Part shown: positions 1 to 5,063 of the stretch, in pieces
Layout: every line of letters begins with the position of its first letter
How positions within the stretch are numbered: the first letter of the stretch is position 1
Origin: Eubacterium sp. CAG:786
Lineage (GTDB): Bacteria; Bacillota; Clostridia; Oscillospirales; Ruminococcaceae
Assembly: GCA_000432175.1 (NCBI GenBank)
Contig: HF989513.1
Location: 1-5,496, forward strand
Reading direction: 5' to 3'
DNA length: 5,496 nucleotides
Notes under the pieces: model-generated
The model's database searches: none
What the model was told of the DNA's origin: nothing
The model's input: only the letters and a program-made list of their open reading frames with translations
Program-made: the position numbers and the translations under genes

Positions 1-10
1 TACGCTGCGC

Positions 11-46
11 TTTAATCAGCGTATCCCTAGGGAAACGCTGATTAAA
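11..46. repeat. 36-bp near-perfect palindrome
   Basis: The arm TTTAATCAGCGT (11-22) is repeated inverted as ACGCTGATTAAA (35-46). The centre is itself a palindrome, TCCCTAGGGA (24-33), so the only unpaired position is an A/A at 23 and 34. A third related copy, TACGCTG at 1-7, is inverted relative to CAGCGTA (18-24), so the structure may continue past the window edge. No T-run follows on the plus strand. On the minus strand it lies just after the U-tract of the neighbouring terminator. It could be the end of a small repeat element, a site for a dimeric DNA-binding protein, or a second terminator hairpin. Confidence 0.6.
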
Positions 47-80
47 AAAGAAAACCGGCAGCCCGAAAAGCTGCCGGTTT
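41..80 (-). terminator. Rho-independent terminator of the zinc-ribbon gene
   Basis: On the minus strand, AAACCGGCAG and CTGCCGGTTT (71-80 and 52-61 on the plus strand) form a 10-bp GC-rich stem around a 9-nt loop. They are followed by TTTTCTTTTTT running down to position 44. It lies about 20 nt after the stop codon at 100-102, the expected place for an intrinsic terminator of that gene. The run of T lies only on the minus-strand side. Confidence 0.9.
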
Positions 81-99
81 GTGTTATGCTTTGGAAGGA

Positions 100-555
100 T
101 CACTTGGTTTCTTCGTCCTTCTTTTCCTCTGCTGCGGGTTCAGCGGTCACTTCTTCTGCCGCTTCCTCAGCGGCTTCCTCAACGGGAGCGGGCTTCTCGG
201 GGAGCTTTGCGCCGCACTTGGGGCAGAATGAATTATCGCTCTTGGTCTTTGCGCCGCATGCCGTGCATGTTACTTCCTGACGGAGATCGTCAAGCAGCAG
301 GTTGATCTCAGAAAGCTTCTCATAGAGCTTGTCGATCTCTTCTATCTCAGCGTCGAACAGCGCGGAATCAGGGTTCTCAGCCTTGTTCATTTCGTAAGCC
401 ATCTGACCCAGTTTCTCAAAATGCGCCTTGATATCGCCGGTGGTTTGGGACTCCTTTATCTTCAGCTTGGTGAATCTTACTGCCTCGTCGGTCTTTTTGC
501 CTGCGGTTGCAGCTGCGGATTTAGTGGTATTGATAACATCGTCAAAAAAGCTCAT
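100..555 (-). CDS. Zinc-ribbon, coiled-coil protein of unknown function
   Basis: The protein has 151 residues. Residues 1-30 resemble an amphipathic helix (MSFFDDVINTTKSAAATAGK). Residues 40-95 are charged and heptad-like, predicted coiled coil. A zinc ribbon follows with C97-x2-C100-x10-C111-x2-C114 (CTAC...CPKC). An acidic Ala/Glu-rich tail ends the protein (residues 120-151, rich in EEAAEE). There is no signal peptide or membrane segment, so it is probably cytoplasmic or peripherally membrane-associated. The ATG at 555 is preferred over an upstream in-frame ATG because GAAAGGAG (563-570) sits 7 nt before it and the upstream ATG lies before the predicted transcription start. Small proteins of this layout are common in Firmicutes, but their role is not known to me. 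It has its own promoter and terminator, so it is probably monocistronic. Confidence 0.85.
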   Translation of the reverse strand: MSFFDDVINTTKSAAATAGKKTDEAVRFTKLKIKESQTTGDIKAHFEKLGQMAYEMNKAENPDSALFDAEIEEIDKLYEKLSEINLLLDDLRQEVTCTACGAKTKSDNSFCPKCGAKLPEKPAPVEEAAEEAAEEVTAEPAAEEKKDEETK

Positions 556-583
556 GGTAAAACTCCTTTCAATTATCAGAACG

Positions 584-604
584 TAAAGGGAACTTTTCCC
601 TTTA
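584..604 (-). other. 5'-terminal mRNA hairpin of the zinc-ribbon gene
   Basis: AAAGGGAA (585-592) and TTCCCTTT (596-603) form a stem of 8 bp, or 9 with T584/A604, around a 3-nt loop. The -10 box at 610-615 places the transcription start near 602-604, so the hairpin would form the first ~20 nt of the mRNA, about 14 nt upstream of the Shine-Dalgarno sequence. Terminal 5' hairpins are known in other bacteria to protect mRNA from 5'-dependent decay; that role here is inferred. Confidence 0.5.
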
Positions 605-609
605 AACGC

Positions 610-638
610 ATTATACCACAAAGTTATATATTTTGCAA
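610..638 (-). promoter_or_regulatory. Sigma-A-type promoter of the zinc-ribbon gene
   Basis: On the minus strand the -35 is TTGCAA (633-638), the spacer is 17 bp and the -10 is a perfect TATAAT (610-615). The -10 is extended by TGG directly upstream. The predicted start is near 603, giving a leader of about 48 nt before the ATG at 555. The 12-mer over the -35 also occurs in the trmL promoter. Confidence 0.8.
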
Positions 639-666
639 TAGTTCTTTTGTAAAAGTTTGGTGAAAA

Positions 667-1548
667 TCAGTCCTTCGCCGGGTGCTCCTGACCTCTTGTG
701 AGTACGCCTATCATCTCGGGACCAGCGTTGCAGGCAACGACCACGCCGGTTTTCTCCACCATAGCGGGACCGTAACCGAGCTTCTTTGTCATCTTGTCGA
801 TGAATTCCTTTTCGCAGTCTGGACGGGTAGTGGTCACAACGCACCACGGGGTCTCGGGGATAATTCTGGAAGCGATGGTCTCAACTGCTGCGTCGATGAT
901 AGCCTTTTCACCGCGCGCCTTGCGTATAACTTCGGTCTTTGCGCCGCCGAGGTAGATGAGCGGCTTGAGCCCCATGAGTTCGCCGAGGAAGCTTGCAGCG
1001 GCGCTTATTCTGCCGGATTTCTTCATATGGCGCAGGTCAAAGCCGACTATGTACGCGTCGGAATGCCTGCCCCAGTCGTCGAGGTAAGCGGCAACGCTCT
1101 CCGCGGACTGACCGGCCTGCAGCTTCTTGCATGCTTCGATGACGGGGTAGCCGTAAGCGAGCGTGTAGTTCTGGGAGTCAACATTGTAGATGGTGAGATC
1201 CTTGAGTTCCTCGGCTACATTCTGCTTTGCGAGAACGGAATTTGAAAAAGTCTGCGAGCCGGCAGCGTTGATAACGTCAACGATGATGGTGCGGACGCCC
1301 TGATCGTACAGTTCGCGGTACTTGTCCTCAAACTGGATAGCTGTTATCTGCGAGTGCTTCGGGATTTCCTGCTGCTCCTTGAGCACCTTGTAGAACTCGT
1401 CGAGCTGGAGATCCTGCCTGTCAACGTAGCTTTTGCCCTGAATGGTCACCATGAACGGTATTACCACCAGAATGTCCTTGTAAAGTTCCTCGTTTTCCTT
1501 GGAGATGTCGCAGCCGCTGTCGGTGATTATTCTTATCGTGTTGTCCAT
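667..1548 (-). CDS. DegV-family (FakB-like) fatty-acid-binding protein
   Basis: The protein has 293 residues, close to the usual ~280 for DegV/FakB. Known members bind a fatty acid in a two-domain fold; FakB proteins present it to the FakA kinase for acyl-phosphate formation. Family signs are the N-terminal IITDSGCDIS (residues 8-16), VDSQNYTLAYGYPVIEA (123-139), and the hallmark GRISAAASFLGELMGLKPLI (179-198) followed by RKARGEKA. Ligand-site motifs are atypical. The usual TSxPS segment reads KHSQIT (64-69), the SGTY-like segment reads GSQTFSNS (97-104), and the C-terminal HTGPG-like segment reads CNAGPE (273-278). Substrate or function may therefore differ from classical FakB. The ATG at 1548 has AAAAGGAG just upstream. 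It lies 20 nt after trmL and is probably co-transcribed with it. No clear terminator follows. Confidence 0.93.
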   Translation of the reverse strand: MDNTIRIITDSGCDISKENEELYKDILVVIPFMVTIQGKSYVDRQDLQLDEFYKVLKEQQEIPKHSQITAIQFEDKYRELYDQGVRTIIVDVINAAGSQTFSNSVLAKQNVAEELKDLTIYNVDSQNYTLAYGYPVIEACKKLQAGQSAESVAAYLDDWGRHSDAYIVGFDLRHMKKSGRISAAASFLGELMGLKPLIYLGGAKTEVIRKARGEKAIIDAAVETIASRIIPETPWCVVTTTRPDCEKEFIDKMTKKLGYGPAMVEKTGVVVACNAGPEMIGVLTRGQEHPAKD

Positions 1549-1568
1549 AATTTACTCCTTTTTTGCGG

Positions 1569-2072
1569 TCAATCCGCGTTGTTCCAGTCAAATTCCCTAA
1601 GCCTGCCCTTGTTCTGCAGTTCGGGGAAGTTCCATTGCCTGAGCACCTCGTAGACGCCTATCGCGACGCTGTTTGAAAGGTTCAGGCTGCGCAGCGTTTC
1701 CCGCATGGGAATGCGCACACAGCGCCTTTTGTTCTCAAACAGCAGCCTTTCAGGCAGACCGGCGTCCTCCCTGCCGAAGAAAAGGAAGCTCCTGTCGGGG
1801 TAGCCGACGTCGCTGTAAGTGTTCTCTGCCTTTGTCGAAAAGAAGAAATACTCCCCGTCGTTGCGCGCGAAGAAATCGTCCAGCCCGTCGTAATATGTGA
1901 TGTCAAGGTAGTGCCAGTAATCCAGCCCGGCGCGCTTCAGCTGTTTGTCGTCCGGGGTGAAGCCCATCGGCTTTATGAGGTGCAGCCTTGCGCCGGTGAC
2001 GGCACAGGTGCGTGCGATGTTGCCGGTGTTCTGCGGTATCTGCGGTTCCACCAGCACTATGTTGAGTTCCAA
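1569..2072 (-). CDS. trmL: tRNA (cytidine/uridine-34-2'-O)-methyltransferase TrmL
   Basis: The 167-residue protein is a SPOUT-class, trefoil-knot methyltransferase. TrmL uses S-adenosylmethionine to 2'-O-methylate the wobble nucleotide 34 of certain leucine tRNAs. All three SpoU motifs are visible: NTGNIART (residues 15-22), FFGREDAGLPE (98-108) and IPMRETLRSLNLSNSVAIGVYEVLR, which runs from residue 121 to 145. The GFTPDDKQLKRAGLDYW segment (37-53) is also typical of TrmL. Length and lack of an extra RNA-binding domain fit TrmL rather than TrmH or RlmB. The start is the TTG at 2072. AAAGGAA (2081-2087) lies 8 nt before it, and homologous sequence begins at once with ELNIVLVEPQ. An upstream in-frame ATG at 2147 falls inside the -35 box and is rejected. 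It is the first gene of a trmL-degV unit. Confidence 0.93.
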   Translation of the reverse strand: MELNIVLVEPQIPQNTGNIARTCAVTGARLHLIKPMGFTPDDKQLKRAGLDYWHYLDITYYDGLDDFFARNDGEYFFFSTKAENTYSDVGYPDRSFLFFGREDAGLPERLLFENKRRCVRIPMRETLRSLNLSNSVAIGVYEVLRQWNFPELQNKGRLREFDWNNAD

Positions 2073-2118
2073 GCTAATGCTTCCTTTCGGTTTCAGTTGC
2101 TGAAAACAGCACAATATC

Positions 2119-2147
2119 ATTTTAACATATTTCCGGACATTTTGCAA
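2119..2147 (-). promoter_or_regulatory. Promoter of the trmL-degV unit
   Basis: On the minus strand the -35 is TTGCAA (2142-2147), the spacer is 17 bp and the -10 is TAAAAT (2119-2124). An A-rich stretch (GTGAAAAAAG, up to 2160) lies upstream and could act as an UP element. The predicted start is near 2112, about 40 nt before the TTG start codon. The -35 region shares CTATTGCAAAAT with the zinc-ribbon promoter at the same offset from the -10. Confidence 0.7.
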
Positions 2148-2160
2148 TAGCTTTTTTCAC

Positions 2161-2175
2161 TGCTTATTGAATAAG
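2161..2175. promoter_or_regulatory. Possible operator: TGCTTATTGAATAAG
   Basis: CTTATT-G-AATAAG (2163-2175) is a perfect 6-bp dyad in the divergent intergenic region. The 10-mer TGCTTATTGA (2161-2170) recurs at 2243-2252, where it overlaps the -35 of the SulP promoter. Such a pair could bind a regulator controlling the transporter or the divergent trmL. No known regulator consensus was recognised. Confidence 0.25.
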
Positions 2176-2248
2176 AGGAAAATCTCATCGGCTGCGAATT
2201 ACACAAAATCCGTCGGATAAGTGCATAAAACTATGTGATTAGTGCTTA

Positions 2249-2277
2249 TTGACAGTTTCGGCAAACAGGCGTATAAT
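2249..2277 (+). promoter_or_regulatory. Consensus sigma-A promoter of the SulP gene
   Basis: It has a perfect TTGACA (2249-2254), a 17-bp spacer and a perfect TATAAT (2272-2277). The predicted start is near 2284, giving a ~45-nt leader to the ATG at 2329. A full match to consensus suggests strong basal expression unless repressed. Confidence 0.9.
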
Positions 2278-2328
2278 TATATTCGTTTGGTATACAAAAA
2301 GACAGAAAGAACAAAAGGAAGGCAAAAA

Positions 2329-3450
2329 ATGTTTAAAAAGTACATCAGCGACCTGAAAACGGAATTTCGGGGCTACAACGGCAAAAAGCTGACCCAGGAC
2401 CTCATGGCAGGACTCACGGTAGCGGCAGTAGCGCTCCCGCTGGCGCTGGCATTCGGCGTAAGTTCCGGTGCGGACGCAGCGTCAGGACTTGTGACGGCTA
2501 TCGTAGCGGGTATCGTTATCGGCGTGCTGTCCGGTGCGTCCTACCAGATCTCCGGACCTACCGGCGCTATGGCGGCGATACTGCTGTCCGTTTCTGCTAA
2601 GTTCGGCATAACCGGCGTGCTGACTGCGGGATTTCTCTCCGGCGCGATACTCATTATTGCGGCTGTATGCAGGGTCGGCAAGCTGGTAAGCTATCTCCCC
2701 GCGCCGGTCATCACCGGATTTACCTCGGGTATCGCGATAATCATTGCGCTGGGTCAGATCGACAATTTCTTCGGAACTCATTCCGTGGGTGAGAACCAGA
2801 TCGAAAAGATAGGTTCCTATTTCAGCGGTACCGGCAGCTTTGGACCGAACTGGTGGGCAGTCATGTTCGGCGGACTGGTCGTGCTGATAATGGTGGTATA
2901 CCCGAAAAAGTGGAACGCGGTAGTTCCATCTTCGCTGGTGGGAATAATCGTTGCGCTCATCGTCAACATGGTATTCTTCGAGCAGGGGACCGTCGCAGAA
3001 GTCGGCGCTATTCCCAGCAGCCTTATCACTGACGACAGCATAATTCGCAAGGGCTTTGACCTCGCGAATATCACCAGCCTTATCATGCCCGCGGTTTCCA
3101 TTGCCGCCCTGGGAATGATAGAGAGCCTCCTCTGCGGTGCCAGCGCCGGCAAGATGAAGGGCGAGCGGCTTTACGCCAGCCGGGGGCTGGGGGGGCCGGG
3201 AATCGGCACGCGAGCTGGTGGCGCAGGGCATCGGCAACATGATAATCCCGCTTCTGGGTGGAGTTCCGGCGACTGCTGCTATCGCGAGAACCTCGGTTGC
3301 GATCAAGTCCGGTGGACAGACAAGACTTGTCAGCGTGTTCCACTCTGTTGTGCTGATACTTTCGATGTTCCTGCTGGGCGGCGTAATGAGCCGTATCCCG
3401 ATGGCGGCGCTGGCTGGCGTGCTGATGGTTACTGCTTTCAGAATGAATGA
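2329..3450 (+). CDS. SulP-family anion transporter, N-terminal part (frame disrupted)
   Basis: SulP/SLC26 proteins are inner-membrane carriers of sulfate, bicarbonate or other anions; the substrate is not readable here. The ATG at 2329 has AAAGGAAGG (2314-2322) 6 nt upstream; an upstream in-frame ATG lies before the promoter. Residues 1-284 match the family: QDLMAGLTVAAVALPLALAFG (TM1), the substrate-site motif QISGPTGAM (73-81, TM3), LPAPVITGFTSGIAI, and SLLCGASAGKMKGERLYAS (266-284). After residue 284 the frame reads RGLGGPGIGT, a degraded copy of the true RELVAQGIGN, and then runs out of frame for about 80 residues to a stop at 3448-3450. Removing 28 bp (3181-3208) joins this part to the open frame ending at 4018, giving one protein of 553 residues, normal for SulP. 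As read, the gene is broken. The cause may be assembly error or real mutation. Confidence 0.88.
   Translation: MFKKYISDLKTEFRGYNGKKLTQDLMAGLTVAAVALPLALAFGVSSGADAASGLVTAIVAGIVIGVLSGASYQISGPTGAMAAILLSVSAKFGITGVLTAGFLSGAILIIAAVCRVGKLVSYLPAPVITGFTSGIAIIIALGQIDNFFGTHSVGENQIEKIGSYFSGTGSFGPNWWAVMFGGLVVLIMVVYPKKWNAVVPSSLVGIIVALIVNMVFFEQGTVAEVGAIPSSLITDDSIIRKGFDLANITSLIMPAVSIAALGMIESLLCGASAGKMKGERLYASRGLGGPGIGTRAGGAGHRQHDNPASGWSSGDCCYRENLGCDQVRWTDKTCQRVPLCCADTFDVPAGRRNEPYPDGGAGWRADGYCFQNE
3181..3236 (+). repeat. 28-bp imperfect tandem duplication causing the SulP frameshift
   Basis: Positions 3181-3208 align with 3209-3236 at 22 of 28 bases without gaps. Five of the six differences put G or C in the first copy in place of another base in the second, and the first copy contains a 7-G run (3189-3195). 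The second copy encodes the conserved RELVAQGIG; the first encodes RGLGGPGIG in the upstream frame. The 28-bp unit is not a multiple of three, so it shifts the reading frame. Confidence 0.9.
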
Positions 3451-4018
3451 CTGGGCTGCTATCAAGAGCATTTTCAGAAAGAAGTTCAAGTCCTCTATCC
3501 TGCAGTATGTGCTGACTATGGTTTCCACTGTGGTATTCGACCTGACCGTTGCCATCGTCATCGGCGTTGTCGCTGCAATGGTAGTGTTCGTTGTAAAGAG
3601 CAGCGAGCTCCGCGTTACTTCCAGCGATATCGACGAGGACAAGCTTAAGGGCAAGGTACATTCAGGGCACCACGAGGAATTCAAGGTGGTATATGTTTCC
3701 GGCCCGCTGTTCTTCGGCACCCAGGAAAAGCTGATAAACCAGCTTGAAGCGCTGGCGGGAAATCCGCAGATAATCCTGTCGATGCGCGGCGTGCCTACCG
3801 CAGACGATATCTCTCTGTCTGAGCTTGAGCGGCTTTACAAAGTGCTTCGCGAAAAGGGCACCCAGATATCTTTCACCGGCGTACAGACTGCCGTAAGCGA
3901 GATGATGGACAGAGCCGGCTTCCGCGAGCGTATCGGTGAGGAGCATTTCTACTGGGACGCAGTGGCAGCGATAAATGCGCTGGAAGTCCGCGAATACGGT
4001 TCAGACTACGCAGACTGA
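3218..4018 (+). CDS. SulP-family anion transporter, C-terminal part with STAS domain
   Basis: This frame continues the same transporter from RELVAQGIGN (first codon at 3209). The GTG at 3218 is only the first possible start codon; no ribosome binding site precedes it, so it is unlikely to be translated independently. It carries the conserved GGVPATAAIARTSVAIKSGGQT (residues 14-35 from the GTG; TM10 region of the substrate site), then hydrophobic helices ending near residue 127. A cytoplasmic STAS domain follows from about residue 155 to 255, with FKVVYVSGPLFFG, IILSMRGVPTADDISLSELERL and the C-terminal helix EHFYWDAVAAINAL. STAS domains regulate SulP carriers and can bind nucleotides or partner proteins. 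The gene is convergent with the downstream regulator. Confidence 0.88.
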   Translation: MAQGIGNMIIPLLGGVPATAAIARTSVAIKSGGQTRLVSVFHSVVLILSMFLLGGVMSRIPMAALAGVLMVTAFRMNDWAAIKSIFRKKFKSSILQYVLTMVSTVVFDLTVAIVIGVVAAMVVFVVKSSELRVTSSDIDEDKLKGKVHSGHHEEFKVVYVSGPLFFGTQEKLINQLEALAGNPQIILSMRGVPTADDISLSELERLYKVLREKGTQISFTGVQTAVSEMMDRAGFRERIGEEHFYWDAVAAINALEVREYGSDYAD

Positions 4019-4084
4019 AATCAATTCGGAATTCGTAATGCGGAATTCGGAATTATTGTATCCCGCTTTGCGGCAAAAGACTTT

Positions 4085-4124
4085 CTATAAAATACACAGG
4101 GCGAAAGTGGTTCTTCGCCCTGTG
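4085..4124 (-). terminator. Hairpin terminator between convergent genes
   Basis: CACAGGGCGAA (4095-4105) and TTCGCCCTGTG (4114-4124) form an 11-bp stem with an 8-nt loop. On the minus strand the stem is followed by TATTTTATAG, a reasonable U-rich tail for the AraC-GGDEF gene. On the plus strand the tail (CTGTTCATATTC) is poorer, so it may serve SulP only weakly. Confidence 0.55.
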
Positions 4125-4140
4125 CTGTTCATATTCAAAG

Positions 4141-4168
4141 TTTTTAAAATATGTCTGCGAAGCAGACA
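4141..4168 (-). terminator. Short hairpin, possible first terminator of AraC-GGDEF
   Basis: TGTCTGC (4152-4158) and GCAGACA (4162-4168) form a 7-bp stem with a 3-nt loop. On the minus strand it is followed by TATTTTAAAAAC. It is about 35 nt after the stop codon of the regulator. The tail is U-rich but interrupted, so strength is uncertain. Confidence 0.4.
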
Positions 4169-4202
4169 CCGCAATTCCGAATTCCGCATTCCGAATTCCT
4201 AA

Positions 4203-5027
4203 TTAGAATTTAACTTTCCCGGGGACGTCTGACGGTGCGCTGACGAGTTCTGCAAAAAGCTCGCTGTAGCTGAGTTTCCCTGATTTGAGCAGCACGGCGC
4301 CTGCGCGCATGTTCACGGGGATTTCAGCGCCGTTGTGGAGAACGCATTCGCCATTGTGCGAGAGTACCCTTTTCGCAAGCGCTTCCACGGCCGATTTGTC
4401 TGAAAGCCCGGTCATCATCACGAATTCATCGCCGCCTATGCGGAACATCATCATGCCGTCGGTGCATTCGCGGTCAATTCGGTGCAGGCATTCCAGGATG
4501 ACCTTGTCGCCGGCTTCGTGCCCTAAGCTATCGTTTATCTCCATGAGATGCGAGGTGTCAAAGCTGAGTGCGTAAGTCCCCTGTTTTGAGCGGATATAAT
4601 CGTAAAGCTCGGAAATATCGTATTTGTTCGTCATGATAAGCTCTCCTTCACGCATAAAGTGCCTGGGGAAATCCAGACGCGGACACAGACCGGAAAAGCG
4701 CCAGCTCCTGCGGTATTCAGACGGAGTAACGCCCCACACGCGGGAAAACGCCCGTGTGAAAGCTTCCGCGCTGCCCCAGCCGAATTCCAGCGCGATATCC
4801 AGCGCGGTGCGGTCAGTCTGCTGGAGTTCACGGGCTGCTGCGGTGAGCCGCCGGCGCGTGACGTAATCCCCGACGCTTTTGTTGAACACGCTGCGGAACA
4901 GCTTCTGCAGCCCGGAAAGCGAGCAGCAGGCGGCTTTGGCGCATTGTTCCTGCGAGAATTCACCAGACAGGTCATGTTCGATGTATTCCAGCGCGGCTGT
5001 GAGCGAATTCAGCTTGTCGGCGTCCAT
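4203..5027 (-). CDS. AraC-type HTH regulator fused to a C-terminal GGDEF domain
   Basis: The protein has 274 residues and no membrane segment, so it is cytoplasmic. Residues 6-107 form the two-helix-turn-helix DNA-binding domain of AraC/XylS proteins (CAKAACCSLSGLQKLFRSVF; then ALEFGWGSAEAFTRAFSRVWGVTPSEYRR at 79-107). The linker PRLDFPRHFMREGELIM (116-132) resembles the one that joins AraC domains to GyrI-like ligand domains in clostridial relatives. Here a GGDEF domain follows (about 150-265): metal-site aspartate D157, INDSLGHEAGD (164-174) and an intact RIGGDEF (196-202). It lacks the RxxD inhibitory site at its usual place, and the usual FK reads LM (161-162). The end is short, without the ADxALYxAKxxGRN tail. 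It may make, or only bind, a guanine nucleotide. The ATG at 5027 has AAAGGGGAA (5033-5041) 7 nt away. The stop TAA (4205-4203) overlaps a terminal repeat. Confidence 0.88.
   Translation of the reverse strand: MDADKLNSLTAALEYIEHDLSGEFSQEQCAKAACCSLSGLQKLFRSVFNKSVGDYVTRRRLTAAARELQQTDRTALDIALEFGWGSAEAFTRAFSRVWGVTPSEYRRSWRFSGLCPRLDFPRHFMREGELIMTNKYDISELYDYIRSKQGTYALSFDTSHLMEINDSLGHEAGDKVILECLHRIDRECTDGMMMFRIGGDEFVMMTGLSDKSAVEALAKRVLSHNGECVLHNGAEIPVNMRAGAVLLKSGKLSYSELFAELVSAPSDVPGKVKF
4632..4648 (-). promoter_or_regulatory. Internal ribosome binding site and ATG before the GGDEF domain
   Basis: On the minus strand AAGGAG (4643-4648) lies 8 nt before an in-frame ATG (4632-4634, Met132, reading MTNKYDIS). 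This start is exactly at the end of the linker and would give a 143-residue protein holding only the GGDEF domain. Its ribosome binding site is at least as good as that of the full-length start. Codons for GlyGluLeu can produce such a site by chance, so internal initiation is a hypothesis. Confidence 0.45.
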
Positions 5028-5063
5028 GTCGGTTCCCCTTTCGGTTTAGTGTAAGGTAACCTC

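Larger units (their letters stand above)
4023..4204. mobile_element. 182-bp MITE-like element with 32-bp terminal inverted repeats
   Basis: The left end (4023-4054) and the inverse of the right end (4173-4204) match at 30 of 32 bases. Each end is built from repeated CGGAATT units (three at 4027-4033, 4041-4047 and 4048-4054). The interior has no coding frame of note but holds three hairpins: CCGC-TTT-GCGG (4063-4073), CACAGGGCGAA/TTCGCCCTGTG (4095-4124) and TGTCTGC-GAA-GCAGACA (4152-4168). The left end begins 4 nt after the SulP stop, and the right end forms part of the stop codon of the AraC-GGDEF gene. Size, long TIRs and lack of a transposase fit a non-autonomous element. No clear target duplication is visible, so it could instead be another kind of palindromic intergenic repeat. 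Confidence 0.6.

Noticed and set aside
643..654. CTTTTGTAAAAG as a degV terminator
   Set aside because: The stem is only 5 bp, all but one pair A/T, without a following U-run.
682..1245. Plus-strand open frame opposite degV (187 codons)
   Set aside because: Antisense shadow of a well-supported DegV gene; no family motif and no ribosome binding site.
3184..3200. Programmed ribosomal frameshift at the G-run in SulP
   Set aside because: A +1 shift at the 7-G run would rejoin the frames but leave about nine extra residues in a conserved segment. Excising the 28-bp duplicate restores the family sequence exactly, so a duplication explains the break better.
2482..3720. Long minus-strand open frame (412 codons) opposite the SulP gene
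   Set aside because: It is antisense to a gene with clear family motifs, has low-complexity composition with no recognisable domain, and lacks a good ribosome binding site. Such antisense frames are common under GC-rich third positions.
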